Source: Lysobacter sp. S4-A87 (GTDB lineage Bacteria > Pseudomonadota > Gammaproteobacteria > Xanthomonadales > Xanthomonadaceae). Taken from it: 64,000 nucleotides of DNA. How positions within the stretch are numbered: position 1 is the stretch's first letter; each line of letters begins with the position of its first letter. The notes beneath the pieces were generated by a model. The model made no database searches. It was given only the letters and a program-made list of their open reading frames with translations, and was not told the DNA's origin. Location: NCBI RefSeq assembly GCF_022637455.1, contig NZ_CP093341.1, positions 1,426,001 through 1,490,000 on the forward strand, read 5' to 3'. The position numbers and the translations under genes were made by a program. Shown here one piece after another: positions 47,640-57,351 of the stretch.

Positions 47640-48211
47640 CCGCTCCCGACACCGCCGCGCTCGACGCGCCCGCCATCCAGTTCCGCAACGCCACCCACGC
47701 CGACATCGATGCGCTGGTCGCGCTGGTCGAGTCGGCCTACCGTGGCGACGCCAGCAAGCAGGGCTGGACCACCGAAGCCGACCTGCTCGGCGGCCGCCGC
47801 ACCGGCGCCGACGACATCCAGGCCTGCATCGATCGTCCGCAGAGCGTGATCCTCATTGCCGAGCGCGATGGCGGCCACGGCCGTCGCCAGCTGCTCGCCT
47901 GCGCCCATGTGGCGGTCGAGCATGGCGCCGGCTACTTCGGCATGTTCTCGGTCGACCCGACCCTGCAGGGCGGCGGCATCGGCAAGGTCGTCATCAACGA
48001 GGCCGAGCGCCTGGTCCGCGAGGACTGGGGCATGGCCGCGATGCGCATGACCGTGATCGACGTGCGCGAGGAACTGATCGCCTTCTACGAGCGCCGCGGC
48101 TACCACCGCACCGGCATCAAGAAGCCGTTCCCGTACGGCGACGAGCGTTTCGGCCAGCCCAAGCGCGACGACCTGCGGTTCGAAATCCTCGAAAAGCCAC
48201 TGACCGCATGA
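47636..48211 (+). CDS. GNAT family N-acetyltransferase
   Basis: 191 residues with an acetyl-CoA binding core VDPTLQGGGIGKVVINEAERL near residues 103-125 and FYERRGYHRTG near 150. The acceptor is unknown. Its start overlaps sufS by four bases and its end overlaps the ferredoxin start by four, so it is translated as part of the suf operon. Confidence 0.88.
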   Translation: MTAPDTAALDAPAIQFRNATHADIDALVALVESAYRGDASKQGWTTEADLLGGRRTGADDIQACIDRPQSVILIAERDGGHGRRQLLACAHVAVEHGAGYFGMFSVDPTLQGGGIGKVVINEAERLVREDWGMAAMRMTVIDVREELIAFYERRGYHRTGIKKPFPYGDERFGQPKRDDLRFEILEKPLTA

Positions 48212-48531
48212 GCGACTGGGTCTTCGTCTGCGCCACCTCGCAATTGCTCCCGGGCGAATCGACCGTCGCCTGGGACGGCGATACCCCGATCCTGGTGGTC
48301 AACTACGACGGCGATTACTACGCGCTCGAGGACAAGTGCTCGCACGAGGACTTCGAGCTCTCCGCCGGCACCTTCGACGGCGAGGAAGCCACGATCGAAT
48401 GCGTGCTCCACGGGGCCAAGTTCGACGTCCGCGATGGCCGGCCGCTTTGCGCGCCGGCGTACGAGCCTGTGCCGAAATTCCCGGTCAAGGTCGAGGACGG
48501 CGGGATCTGGACCCGCGACGATCGCGCTTGA
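48208..48531 (+). CDS. Rieske [2Fe-2S] ferredoxin
   Basis: 107 residues with the two Rieske boxes: Cys44 and His46 (CSHEDF), Cys65 and His68 (CVLHGAKF). It is like the small ferredoxin subunits of ring-hydroxylating oxygenases, but no oxygenase is nearby. Its place at the end of the suf operon suggests a link to cluster biogenesis or redox supply. It ends before the first iron-receptor gene. Confidence 0.9.
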   Translation: MSDWVFVCATSQLLPGESTVAWDGDTPILVVNYDGDYYALEDKCSHEDFELSAGTFDGEEATIECVLHGAKFDVRDGRPLCAPAYEPVPKFPVKVEDGGIWTRDDRA

Positions 48532-48592
48532 ACCATGCCGGCCTCGCGCTGCAAATACAGCAGCCGCTGAGCCCAACGCGCCACACGCACCA

Positions 48593-48611
48593 AATGCGAA
48601 TGGCTCGCATT
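48593..48611. promoter_or_regulatory. Fur box-like palindrome upstream of TonB receptor 1
   Basis: AATGCGAATggctCGCATT, a 19 bp 9-1-9 imperfect palindrome close to Fur sites of related bacteria, 52 bases before the receptor start. Iron repression is inferred. Confidence 0.65.
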
Positions 48612-48663
48612 AGTATTCCCTGGCATCCGGCGCATCGATGGCGCCGCACACTCAGGGAAATCC

Positions 48664-51018
48664 ATGTCGAACAGGAAGTTCGTAGCGTCGCCGCTCGCCG
48701 GCGCAGTGGCGGTCGCCTTCACCGCTGTCGTTGTTTCCACCCCCGCCCTGGCCAATCCAGCCGATGAGGGCCTGGCCAAGGACCTCGACACGATCGAAGT
48801 CCACGGCCAATACGTCGACAAGCCCTCGTCGGTGAAGTACACCGAGGCGCTGCTCGACACCCCGCAGACGATCACGGTAGTCACCAAGGAAGTGATGGAC
48901 CAGCAGAACCTGATCGGCCTGCGCGACGTCCTCAGCACCCTGCCCGGTATCACGTTCGGCGCCGGCGAAGGCGGTGGCGGCTACGGCGACAGCATCACCC
49001 TTCGCGGCTTCAATGCCAACAGCGACATCACCACCGACAACGTCCGCGACAGCGCCCAGTACACACGCAGCGATACCTTCAACCTCGACGCGATCGAGCT
49101 GATCAACGGTTCCAACTCGGTGTATTCCGGCGCCGGCTCGGTCGGGGGCAACATCAACCTGGTCAGCAAGACCGCACGCAAGGGCGACTTCACCGTGCTG
49201 CAGGGCGGAGCGGGCACCGACAGCTACGGCCGCATCACGGTCGACAGCAACACCGACTTCGACAACGGCACCGCCTTCCGTCTCAACGCAATGGTCCACC
49301 GAAACGACGCCCCCGGCCGCGACTACGAGAGGTTCAAACGCTGGGGCATCGCGCCGTCGCTGGCCTTCGGCCTTGGCAGCGACACCCGCTTCACCGCGAG
49401 CTATCTCCACCAGAGCGACAACAACATCCCGCAATACGGCGTGCCCTACTTCAGCACCTACGGCGGTCCGTTGCCCGGTGTCGACCCGTCCAACTACTAC
49501 GGCTACCACAACATCGACAGGCAGAAGATCGATGTCGACATGCTCACCGGAGTATTCGAGCACGACTTCAGCGACCGGATGACGCTGCGCAGCCTGGCCC
49601 GTTACCAGCAAGTCGACCAGCTCAGCGTCGTCGACGCGCCACAGGGCACCTGGTGCCTGGAAAGCGGCGTCAACCCGGCGACCGGCCTGGCCTGTCCGCG
49701 CCAGCTCCGTCCCGGCAGCTACCAGCCCCGCGGCCCGCGTGGCCATTCGCGCGATACGAGCAACTCCATCGCGATCAGCCAGACCGACCTGACCTCGCGC
49801 TTTGCGACCGGTTCGATCCAGCACGCGCTCGTCGCCGGCATCTCATTCTCGCGCGAAGGCTTCGACCTCGACACAGTCAACCTGCTGCGCAACCCGAACG
49901 GCAGCCCGGCGACGCTGCCGATCATGAGCCTGACCAACCCCGACTCGCTGTGGACCGGTCCGATCAATCCGGTGCTGGTCGGCCGCACCGAGGGCACCCA
50001 GGACAACCAGGCCGTCTACGTGTTCGACACGCTCGAGTTCAACGAGCAGTGGATGCTGAACCTGGGCGCGCGCTACGAGCACAATGAAGGCGACAGCGTC
50101 ACCTGGAACGTCAAGACCTTCACCGCTCCGACCGCAGCCAACCCCAACCCCGACAACACCAATATCGGTGCCATCCTCGGCCGTAATCCGGTCGCCGCCA
50201 ACGAGGACGACCTGTTCTCCTACCGCGCCGGCCTGGTCTACAAGCCACGCAAGAACGGCACCCTTTATGCGTCGTTCTCCAACAGCACGACCCCGTCGAA
50301 GGCATCGGTCAACGGGTCGTGCATCGCCAGCGGTACGAGCGGAACCGCCAGCTGCAACGTCGCCCCGGAGAACGCAGTCAACTACGAGATCGGCACCAAG
50401 TGGGACATCGCCGATCGCCTGGCGCTGACCGCCTCGGTGTTCCGCAACGACCGCGAGAACTACAAGGTCCCCGACCCGCTCAATCCGCTCAACCCGAGCG
50501 GCGAGCAGCAGCGGGACGGCGAAGCTCGCGTCGACGGCGTCACGCTCGGCGCTGCAGGTCAGCTCAGCCACTACTGGTCGATTTTCGCCAACGTCACCTT
50601 CCTCGACAGTGAGGTGCTGCAAGGGGTGTCTGACAGCTGCATCGCCAATCCTCGCGCCGCCTGCGGCAACACCGCGGCCATCCCGGACCCGTTGAAGGGC
50701 AAGCCGCTCAGTGGCACGCCGGAACGATCGGGCAGCGCCTGGACCACCTACGACCTGGACCGGTGGACGCTGGGCTACGGCATCAGCTACCTGGGCAGTC
50801 ATGAGTACTACGTCGGCACCGGCGCCAGGGCCGGCACCATCAAGGGCTATACCACCCACCGGGCAATGGTGGGCTATGACCTCAACCAGCAGGTGAGCCT
50901 GCAGCTCAACGTCAACAACCTGTTCGACAAGGAGTACTTCATCCGCGGCCGCAACACCGGCTGGGCGACGCCCGGCGATACCCGCTCGGTGGTCCTCAGC
51001 GCCGCCTATCGGTTCTGA
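48664..51018 (+). CDS. TonB-dependent siderophore receptor 1
   Basis: 784 residues. A signal peptide (to about residue 31) is followed by the plug domain (TPQTITVVTKEVMDQQNL, then GLRDVLSTLPGITFGAGEG) and a 22-strand-type barrel that ends SAAYRF with the terminal phenylalanine typical of outer-membrane barrels. It is likely to import a ferric siderophore with TonB-ExbBD energy. Adjacent receptor 2 is a close paralogue. No canonical TonB box could be fixed by eye. Confidence 0.9.
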   Translation: MSNRKFVASPLAGAVAVAFTAVVVSTPALANPADEGLAKDLDTIEVHGQYVDKPSSVKYTEALLDTPQTITVVTKEVMDQQNLIGLRDVLSTLPGITFGAGEGGGGYGDSITLRGFNANSDITTDNVRDSAQYTRSDTFNLDAIELINGSNSVYSGAGSVGGNINLVSKTARKGDFTVLQGGAGTDSYGRITVDSNTDFDNGTAFRLNAMVHRNDAPGRDYERFKRWGIAPSLAFGLGSDTRFTASYLHQSDNNIPQYGVPYFSTYGGPLPGVDPSNYYGYHNIDRQKIDVDMLTGVFEHDFSDRMTLRSLARYQQVDQLSVVDAPQGTWCLESGVNPATGLACPRQLRPGSYQPRGPRGHSRDTSNSIAISQTDLTSRFATGSIQHALVAGISFSREGFDLDTVNLLRNPNGSPATLPIMSLTNPDSLWTGPINPVLVGRTEGTQDNQAVYVFDTLEFNEQWMLNLGARYEHNEGDSVTWNVKTFTAPTAANPNPDNTNIGAILGRNPVAANEDDLFSYRAGLVYKPRKNGTLYASFSNSTTPSKASVNGSCIASGTSGTASCNVAPENAVNYEIGTKWDIADRLALTASVFRNDRENYKVPDPLNPLNPSGEQQRDGEARVDGVTLGAAGQLSHYWSIFANVTFLDSEVLQGVSDSCIANPRAACGNTAAIPDPLKGKPLSGTPERSGSAWTTYDLDRWTLGYGISYLGSHEYYVGTGARAGTIKGYTTHRAMVGYDLNQQVSLQLNVNNLFDKEYFIRGRNTGWATPGDTRSVVLSAAYRF

Positions 51019-51070
51019 CCACCCTGTCGTGCCCGGTCCGGCCCGGGTGCCAAGGGTCGTTTCGCCAGCC

Positions 51071-51089
51071 GGACGGGCCTGACCCGTCC
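51071..51089. terminator. Hairpin after TonB receptor 1
   Basis: GGACGGG-cctga-CCCGTCC stem with no T-run; it may be a weak terminator before the second receptor's own promoter. Confidence 0.35.
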
Positions 51090-51122
51090 GCCTGGCCGGT
51101 AACACATTCAGTTTTCGTTGCA

Positions 51123-51141
51123 AATGGGAATCGCTCTCATT
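51123..51141. promoter_or_regulatory. Fur box-like palindrome upstream of TonB receptor 2
   Basis: AATGGGAATcgcTCTCATT, 19 bp, at the same position relative to the next gene (53 bases before the start) as the first box. Confidence 0.65.
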
Positions 51142-51194
51142 ACCATTGTCGATTGCAGCGGCAGCATGCCGCACTCGACCATCAGGATTCCCCC

Positions 51195-53549
51195 ATGCCC
51201 AACAGGAAGTTCGCCGTTTCGCCGATTGCCGGCGCAATCGCGGTGGCCATCACCGCCCTCGTCATCTCCGCGCCCGCCCTGGCCGACCCGGCCGGCGAGC
51301 CGCAGGCAAAGGACCTCGACAAGGTCGAAGTGCACGGCCAGTACGTCGACAAGCCCTCTTCGGTGAAGTACACCGAGCCGCTGCTCGACACCCCGCAGAC
51401 GATCACGGTGGTCACCAAGGAAGTGATGGACCAGCAGAACCTGATCGGCCTGCGCGACGTCCTCAGCACCCTCCCCGGCATCACGTTCGGCGCCGGCGAA
51501 GGCGGCGGCGGCTATGGCGACAGCATCATCCTGCGCGGCTTCAACGCCAACAGCGACATCACCACCGACAACGTCCGCGACAGCGCCCAGTACAACCGCA
51601 CCGACAGCTTCAACCTGGACGCCATCGAGCTGATCAACGGTTCGAACTCGGTCTACTCCGGCGCCGGCTCGGTCGGCGGCAACATCAATCTGGTCAGCAA
51701 GGCCGCGCGCGAGGGCGACTTCACCGTGCTGCAGGGTGGCGCGGGCACCGACAGCTACGGCCGCATCACCGTCGACAGCAACACCGACTTCGAGAACGGC
51801 ACCGCCTTCCGCATCAATGCGATGGTCCACCAGAACGACGCGCCGGGTCGCGATTACGAGACCTTCGAGCGGTGGGGCATCGCACCGTCGCTGGCCTTCG
51901 GTCTGGGCAGCGACACGCGTTTCACCGTGAGCTACTTCCACCAGAGCGACGACAACATCCCGCAGTACGGCGTGCCCTACTTCAGCAGCTTCGGGGGTCC
52001 GCTGCCGGGGGTCGACCCGTCCAACTACTACGGCTACCACAACATCGACAAGCAGGAGATCGACGTCGACACGCTCACCGGCGTGTTCGAACACGACTTC
52101 AGCGATCAGATGACCCTGCGCAGCCTGGCCCGCTACCAGCAGGTCGACCAGCTCAGCGTGGTCGACGCACCGCAGGGCACGTGGTGCCTGGAGGGCGGCG
52201 TCAACGCCGCCACCGGCCTGGCCTGCCCGCGTCCGCTGACGCCCAACACCTACCAGCCCAGCGGTCCGCGCGGTCATTCGCGAGACACCAGCAACAGCAT
52301 CGCCATCAGCCAGACCGACCTCACCTCGCACTTCGCCACCGGTTCGGTGAAGCACTCCCTGGTTGCCGGCATCTCGTTCTCGCACGAGGGCTTCGACCTC
52401 GACACGGTCAACCTGCTGCGCAACCCGAACGGCAGCCCGGCAACGCTGCCGATCATGAGCCTGACCAACCCCGACTCGCTGTGGACCGGTCCGATAAATC
52501 CGGTGCTGGTCGGCCGCACCGAGGGCACCCAGGACAACCAGGCCGTCTACGTGTTCGACACGCTCGAGTTCAACGAGCAGTGGATGCTGAACGTGGGCGC
52601 GCGCTACGAGCACAATGAAGGCGACAGCGTCACCTGGAACGTCAAGACCTTCACCGCTCCGACCGCAGCCAATCCCAACCCGGACAACACCAATATCGGT
52701 GCCATCCTCGGCCGTAATCCGGTCGCCGCCAACGAGGACGACCTGTTCTCCTACCGCGCCGGCCTGGTCTACAAGCCGCGCGAGAACGGCACCGTCTACG
52801 TCTCGTACTCCAACAGCAAGACGCCGTCGAAGGCGTCGGTCAATGGCTCGTGCACCGCGACCAGCACCACCGGCACCGCCAACTGCAACGTCGACCCGGA
52901 GACTGCGGTCAATTACGAAATAGGCACGAAGTGGGACATCGGCAGCCGCCTGGCGGTGACCGCTTCGGTGTTCCGCAACGACCGCGAGGAGTTCAAGGTC
53001 GCCGACCCGGGCAACCCGCTCAATCCGAGCGGCGAGCAGCAGCTCGACGGCGAGGCGCGCGTGGACGGCGTGACCCTGGGCGTCGCCGGCCAGATCACCC
53101 ACGACTGGTCGATCTTCGCCAACGTCACCTACCTCGACAGCGAAGTGCTGCAGGGCGTGTCCGACAACTGCATCGCCAATCCGAGCGTCGCCTGCGGCAA
53201 CACCGCCGCCAACCCCGACCCGCTCGAGGGCCGGCCGATCAGCGGCACGCCCGAGCGCTCGGGCAGCCTGTGGACCACCTACGACCTCAACCAGTGGACG
53301 TTCGGCTACGGCGTCACCTACCAGAGCAGCTACGAGTACTACACCGGCACCGGCGCCAACGCCGGCGACATCAAGGGTTACACCATTCACCGCGCCATGG
53401 TCGGCTATGACATCAATGAGCGCCTGAGCCTGCAGCTCAATGCCAACAACCTGTTCGACAAGGAGTACTACATCCGCGTCCGCAACAATGGCTGGGCAAC
53501 CCCGGGCGATACCCGCTCGGTGGTATTGAGTGCCGCCTACAGGTTCTAA
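51195..53549 (+). CDS. TonB-dependent siderophore receptor 2
   Basis: 784 residues, a tandem paralogue of the receptor at 48664-51018 with the same signal peptide, plug and barrel architecture and the same C-terminus SAAYRF. ATG at 51195 matches the paralogue's start. Most of the gene differs by roughly 5-17% from receptor 1 by eye, but a 390 bp segment is nearly identical. It is followed directly by piuC. Confidence 0.9.
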   Translation: MPNRKFAVSPIAGAIAVAITALVISAPALADPAGEPQAKDLDKVEVHGQYVDKPSSVKYTEPLLDTPQTITVVTKEVMDQQNLIGLRDVLSTLPGITFGAGEGGGGYGDSIILRGFNANSDITTDNVRDSAQYNRTDSFNLDAIELINGSNSVYSGAGSVGGNINLVSKAAREGDFTVLQGGAGTDSYGRITVDSNTDFENGTAFRINAMVHQNDAPGRDYETFERWGIAPSLAFGLGSDTRFTVSYFHQSDDNIPQYGVPYFSSFGGPLPGVDPSNYYGYHNIDKQEIDVDTLTGVFEHDFSDQMTLRSLARYQQVDQLSVVDAPQGTWCLEGGVNAATGLACPRPLTPNTYQPSGPRGHSRDTSNSIAISQTDLTSHFATGSVKHSLVAGISFSHEGFDLDTVNLLRNPNGSPATLPIMSLTNPDSLWTGPINPVLVGRTEGTQDNQAVYVFDTLEFNEQWMLNVGARYEHNEGDSVTWNVKTFTAPTAANPNPDNTNIGAILGRNPVAANEDDLFSYRAGLVYKPRENGTVYVSYSNSKTPSKASVNGSCTATSTTGTANCNVDPETAVNYEIGTKWDIGSRLAVTASVFRNDREEFKVADPGNPLNPSGEQQLDGEARVDGVTLGVAGQITHDWSIFANVTYLDSEVLQGVSDNCIANPSVACGNTAANPDPLEGRPISGTPERSGSLWTTYDLNQWTFGYGVTYQSSYEYYTGTGANAGDIKGYTIHRAMVGYDINERLSLQLNANNLFDKEYYIRVRNNGWATPGDTRSVVLSAAYRF

Positions 53550-53571
53550 TCCGGTCCTGACCGGTCCGCGC

Positions 53572-53595
53572 GCCGCCCGGCCCTGGCCGGGCGGC
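53572..53595. terminator. Strong hairpin between TonB receptor 2 and piuC
   Basis: 11 bp GC-only arms GCCGCCCGGCC/GGCCGGGCGGC with a tiny loop. Without a T-run it may attenuate or stabilise rather than terminate. Confidence 0.4.
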
Positions 53596-53615
53596 CGCAT
53601 CGAAGGAGCACGAAG

Positions 53616-54302
53616 ATGTTGCTGCAGGTGCCGCAAGTCCTCACCGCCGAGCAGGTCACGCATTGCCGCGCGCGGCTGGCGCAGGCCGGCTGGGCCGATG
53701 GCCGCGTCACCGCCGGCTACCAGTCGGCGCAGGCCAAGGACAACGCGCAGCTGCCGGAAAACGACCCGATCGCGCGCGAGCTCGGTGCCCTCGTGCTGGA
53801 AGCGCTGTCGCGCAACTCGACGTTCTTCTCGGCGGCATTGCCGCAGCGCGTCTATCCGCCGCTGTTCAACCGCTACAGCGGCGGCCAGTCGTTCGGATTC
53901 CACGTCGACAATGCCGTGCGCTACGACCGCAGCGGCGGCGGCGCGGAACCGATCCGCACCGACCTGTCGGCGACCCTCTTCCTCAGCGCACCCGAGGATT
54001 ACGACGGCGGCGAGCTGATCATCGAGGACACCTACGGCGTGCAGAACGTAAAGCTGCAGGCTGGCGACCTGGTGCTGTATCCCGGCACCAGCCTGCACAA
54101 GGTCACGCCGGTCACCCGCGGCGAGCGGATCGCCTCGTTCTTCTGGATCCAGAGCCTGCTGCGCGAGGATGCGCAGCGCCGGCTGATGTTCGACCTGGAC
54201 GTCTCGATCCGGCGCCTGACCCAGGACGTTCCCGATCACCCTGCCCTCGTGCAGCTGACCGGCGTCTACCACAACCTGCTGCGGCGCTGGGCGGAGACCT
54301 GA
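53616..54302 (+). CDS. piuC: PKHD-type Fe(II)/2-oxoglutarate hydroxylase PiuC
   Basis: 228 residues. The iron ligands His96-x-Asp98 (FHVD) and His161 (TSLHKV), and Arg168 for 2-oxoglutarate (VTRGER), are all visible. PiuC genes commonly follow catecholate-siderophore receptors. AAGGAG precedes the ATG. It follows receptor 2 after a 66 bp gap containing a hairpin. Confidence 0.92.
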   Translation: MLLQVPQVLTAEQVTHCRARLAQAGWADGRVTAGYQSAQAKDNAQLPENDPIARELGALVLEALSRNSTFFSAALPQRVYPPLFNRYSGGQSFGFHVDNAVRYDRSGGGAEPIRTDLSATLFLSAPEDYDGGELIIEDTYGVQNVKLQAGDLVLYPGTSLHKVTPVTRGERIASFFWIQSLLREDAQRRLMFDLDVSIRRLTQDVPDHPALVQLTGVYHNLLRRWAET

Positions 54303-54352
54303 GTGCGTCGCATGCCGGCTTCAAACCACACCACCACGGAAGGAACGCCACC

Positions 54353-55270
54353 ATGCAATGGATTGCACCCACGTTCGCCACGCTCATCGCCATGAGCGCG
54401 ACCGCCACCCATGCCGCCCCGGCCAAGGGCCCGGACTCCGGACAGCGACCGATCTGGTCGATTGCGCACCGTGTCCTGACGACCGGTGGCGTAACCACTG
54501 CCGTCGACCACGGCGCCAACGCCATCGAGATCGACATGACCGCGTGGAAGGACGGTTGGTGGGCCGATCACGATGGCCTGCCGACCAGCAAGGGCGACAC
54601 CGCCGAGGCGATGTTCGAGCAGATCGCGCGCGAGCGCCGTGCCGGCAGGACGATCAGCTTCGTCTGGCTCGACATCAAGAATCCCAACCATTGCCGCAGC
54701 GACCGTTCGAACAAGCGCCACTGCTCGGTAGCAGGCCTGCGCGACCTGGCCCGGCGCAAGCTGCACCCGGTCGGAGTGAAGGTGTTGTACGGGTTCTACG
54801 GCAGCAAGGCCGTGGGCGGAACCGGCTGGAACGACGTCGTCCCGCATTTCATCGACGACGAGGCCGCGGCCGTGAGCGGCGAGTACAGGCAGGTGCGCGC
54901 GGCGTTCGATCGCCACTACGTGCCGTCGATCCGGCGTGTCATGGACTATGGCTACTTCAACATCCCCTTCCAGTTCGGCAACTGCCGCGAGCCGGGTTAC
55001 TACACGTGCACCGAGATTCGCCAGGGTGCGGACGCAACGCGTGCCGGCGAGTTCGCGCGCACCTTCAGCTGGACGACGACCGCGCGTTCGACCCGGCAGG
55101 CCCACCTGCTGCTGGACAACGGCGCCGACGGCCTGATCCATGGCTTCAAGGCGACCTACTACTACGACCACAAAGACACCCGCAAGGCCGCCAGGGACAT
55201 CCTCGACTACGTGCAGGCGCGACCGTGGCTGCGCATGGCGACGATGGCCGACAGCCCATTCGGCACCTAG
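54353..55270 (+). CDS. Exported sphingomyelinase D-like phospholipase
   Basis: 305 residues with a signal peptide ([21 protein letters not shown]). Its residues fit the spider/corynebacterial phospholipase D TIM barrel: His39 (WSIAHR), Glu59 and Asp61 (AIEIDM), His73 (ADHDG) and Asp107 (VWLDIK). The spacing His39-Glu59-Asp61 equals that of the Loxosceles active site. It should cleave sphingomyelin or lysophospholipids outside the cell. AAGGAACG lies upstream of the ATG at 54353. Confidence 0.8.
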   Translation: MQWIAPTFATLIAMSATATHAAPAKGPDSGQRPIWSIAHRVLTTGGVTTAVDHGANAIEIDMTAWKDGWWADHDGLPTSKGDTAEAMFEQIARERRAGRTISFVWLDIKNPNHCRSDRSNKRHCSVAGLRDLARRKLHPVGVKVLYGFYGSKAVGGTGWNDVVPHFIDDEAAAVSGEYRQVRAAFDRHYVPSIRRVMDYGYFNIPFQFGNCREPGYYTCTEIRQGADATRAGEFARTFSWTTTARSTRQAHLLLDNGADGLIHGFKATYYYDHKDTRKAARDILDYVQARPWLRMATMADSPFGT

Positions 55271-55289
55271 CACGAACCGAAGCCACGAC

Positions 55290-55934
55290 ATGAGCGCCTC
55301 CGCCGCCGCCCCCGACATCGCCGCCCGCCAGCAACGCCGCGGTTTCTGGCTGCGCACGCTGCACCAGTGGCACTGGATCAGCTCGGCGATCTGCCTGGTG
55401 GCGATGCTGCTGTTCTCCGTCACCGGCGTCACGTTGAATCACGCCAGCGCGATCGAGGCCAAGCCGCAGACGCTCAACCGCACGGTCGACATGCCGGCGT
55501 CGCTGCTGAAGGCACTGGGTACGCGCGAGGACGGCAGCGCGCCGTTGCCGGCCAGCGTCAGCGATTGGCTCAACGATGTGCTGCCGGTGGCGATCGGCGC
55601 CCAACCGGCGGAATGGTCGGCGCAGGAGGTCTATCTATCGCTGCCGCGTCCCGGCGGCGATGCCTGGCTCAGCATCGACCGCGCCACCGGTGCGGTCGAG
55701 TACGAGCGCACCTCGCGCGGATGGATCGCCTACCTCAACGACCTGCACAAGGGGCGCAACACCGGCGCCGCATGGCGCTGGTTCATCGACATCTTCGCCA
55801 TCGCCTGCCTGGTGTTCTGCATCACCGGTTTGTTCCTGCTGCAGATGCATGCGCGCCAGCGCCCGACGACCTGGCCCTACGTCGTGCTGGGGCTGGTGCT
55901 TCCGCTGCTGCTGGCACTGCTTTTCATCCACTGA
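55290..55934 (+). CDS. PepSY-associated inner-membrane protein
   Basis: 214 residues with a transmembrane helix ([25 protein letters not shown], quoted in part; about 28-52), a periplasmic PepSY-like region and two C-terminal helices (residues ~165-214). Similar proteins reduce or handle ferric siderophores or haem in the membrane. It contains DRATGAV near residue 135. It follows the phospholipase gene by 19 bases and precedes DUF2271. Confidence 0.8.
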   Translation: MSASAAAPDIAARQQRRGFWLRTLHQWHWISSAICLVAMLLFSVTGVTLNHASAIEAKPQTLNRTVDMPASLLKALGTREDGSAPLPASVSDWLNDVLPVAIGAQPAEWSAQEVYLSLPRPGGDAWLSIDRATGAVEYERTSRGWIAYLNDLHKGRNTGAAWRWFIDIFAIACLVFCITGLFLLQMHARQRPTTWPYVVLGLVLPLLLALLFIH

Positions 55935-55967
55935 TCCGACCGTCACACCGCCTCCCCCGGAGATCCC

Positions 55968-56477
55968 ATGCGTGTCCAACTGACCATCGCGCTGAGCGGA
56001 CTGCTCGCCCTGCCGGCCCATTCGGCCGAGATCAACCTCAACCTGCAGATCCCGCAGCTCAACGTTGCCGAGTACCACCGCCCGTACGTGGCGATCTGGG
56101 TCGAAGGCCCGGACCAGAAGGCCGCCGCCAACCTCGCCGTGTGGTACTCGCAGAAGGCGACCAATGAGGGCGCCGGCACCAAGTGGCTGCCGGACCTGCG
56201 CCAGTGGTGGCGTCGCAGCGGCCGCACGCTGAAGGTGCCGGTCGACGGCGTCACCGGCCCGACCCGTCCGGTCGGCACGCACGCGCTGCAGTTCACCGAC
56301 CGCCATCCCGGGCTGGCCTCGCTGCCGGCCGGTGACTACACGCTGGTGGTGGAAGCCGCACGCGAAGTCGGCGGACGCGAGCTGCTCAGGATTCCGTTCA
56401 AGTGGCGCCGCGCCAGCGACGGCAAAGCGCAGGGCAGCAGCGAGCTCGGCCTGGTCACGCTGGCCAGCAAGCCGTAA
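55968..56477 (+). CDS. Exported DUF2271 protein, candidate flavinylation substrate
   Basis: 169 residues with a signal peptide (cleavage near residue 20, AHSA-E). The segment [12 protein letters not shown] (92-103) resembles the Asp-x-x-Ser/Thr-Gly-Ala-Thr motif to which ApbE attaches FMN, with Pro98 replacing alanine. DUF2271 genes are known to cluster with ApbE and PepSY genes. Function is not proven. 33 bases separate it from the PepSY gene. Confidence 0.72.
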   Translation: MRVQLTIALSGLLALPAHSAEINLNLQIPQLNVAEYHRPYVAIWVEGPDQKAAANLAVWYSQKATNEGAGTKWLPDLRQWWRRSGRTLKVPVDGVTGPTRPVGTHALQFTDRHPGLASLPAGDYTLVVEAAREVGGRELLRIPFKWRRASDGKAQGSSELGLVTLASKP

Positions 56478-56520
56478 CGCCTGCTCCCCACCCCCATCTC
56501 GTTCCGCTGGAGTGTTCCCC

Positions 56521-57330
56521 ATGAAGCAGACCCTCAAGTTCGCCGCACTCGCACTCGCACTTTCCCTGCCGCTGGCCGCGCAGGCACACAAGGCCTGGTT
56601 GCAGCCGTCGCAGACCGTGCTCGCCGGCAACAACCCGTGGGTCACCGTCGATGCGGCGGTGTCCAACGACCTGTTCTACTTCAACCACGTGCCGTTGAAG
56701 ACCGACAACCTCAGCATCACCGCGCCCGACGGCAGCCAGGTCGCCGCCCAGAACAGCGCCACCGGCAAGTACCGCACGGTGTTCGACGTCGAGCTCAAGC
56801 AGACCGGTACCTACAGGATCGGCGTGGTCAACGACTATGTCGTCGGCCAGTGGGAAGAGGACGGCAAGCCCAAGCGCTGGCGCGGTACCGCCGCGGAGTT
56901 CGCGACCGGAGTGCCCAAGGGCGCGAAGAACCTGCAGGTCTCGCAGTCGATCAGCCGCGTCGAGACCTTCGTCACCAACGGTTCGCCCAACGACACCGCG
57001 CTCAAGCCCAGCGGAAAGGGCCTGGAACTGGTGCCGGTGACGCATCCCAACGACCTGTTCGCCGGCGACGAGGCGAAGTTCCGCATGCAGATCGACGGCA
57101 AGCCGGCAGCCGGCATCGATGTCGAGATCGTGCGCGGCAACACGCGCTACCGCAACGCGCAGGACGAGATCAAGGTCAAGACCGACGCCAAGGGCGAGTT
57201 CACCGTGACCTGGCCGGAAGCGGGCATGTACTGGCTCGAAGCCACCAGCGAGGACAAGAAGACCTCCGTGCCGCAGGCCAAGCAGCGTCGCGTCGGCTAT
57301 GTCGCAACGCTTGAAGTGCTGCCGCAGTAA
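56521..57330 (+). CDS. Exported DUF4198 protein
   Basis: 269 residues with a signal peptide ([22 protein letters not shown]) and then [10 protein letters not shown], the usual start of the DUF4198 metal-associated periplasmic family, which often sits near nickel, cobalt or iron uptake genes. The protein is all-beta by appearance (repeated [13 protein letters not shown]-type strands). ATG at 56521 gives the signal peptide. Confidence 0.78.
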   Translation: MKQTLKFAALALALSLPLAAQAHKAWLQPSQTVLAGNNPWVTVDAAVSNDLFYFNHVPLKTDNLSITAPDGSQVAAQNSATGKYRTVFDVELKQTGTYRIGVVNDYVVGQWEEDGKPKRWRGTAAEFATGVPKGAKNLQVSQSISRVETFVTNGSPNDTALKPSGKGLELVPVTHPNDLFAGDEAKFRMQIDGKPAAGIDVEIVRGNTRYRNAQDEIKVKTDAKGEFTVTWPEAGMYWLEATSEDKKTSVPQAKQRRVGYVATLEVLPQ

Positions 57331-57351
57331 CCAGACCACGAAGCAGGCGCA

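Noticed and set aside
51108-54272. 1054-codon minus-strand open frame over both receptors
   Set aside because: It is the antisense of the TonB receptor and piuC genes, made of Val/Ala/Gly/Arg-rich low-information sequence caused by high GC; no family resemblance.
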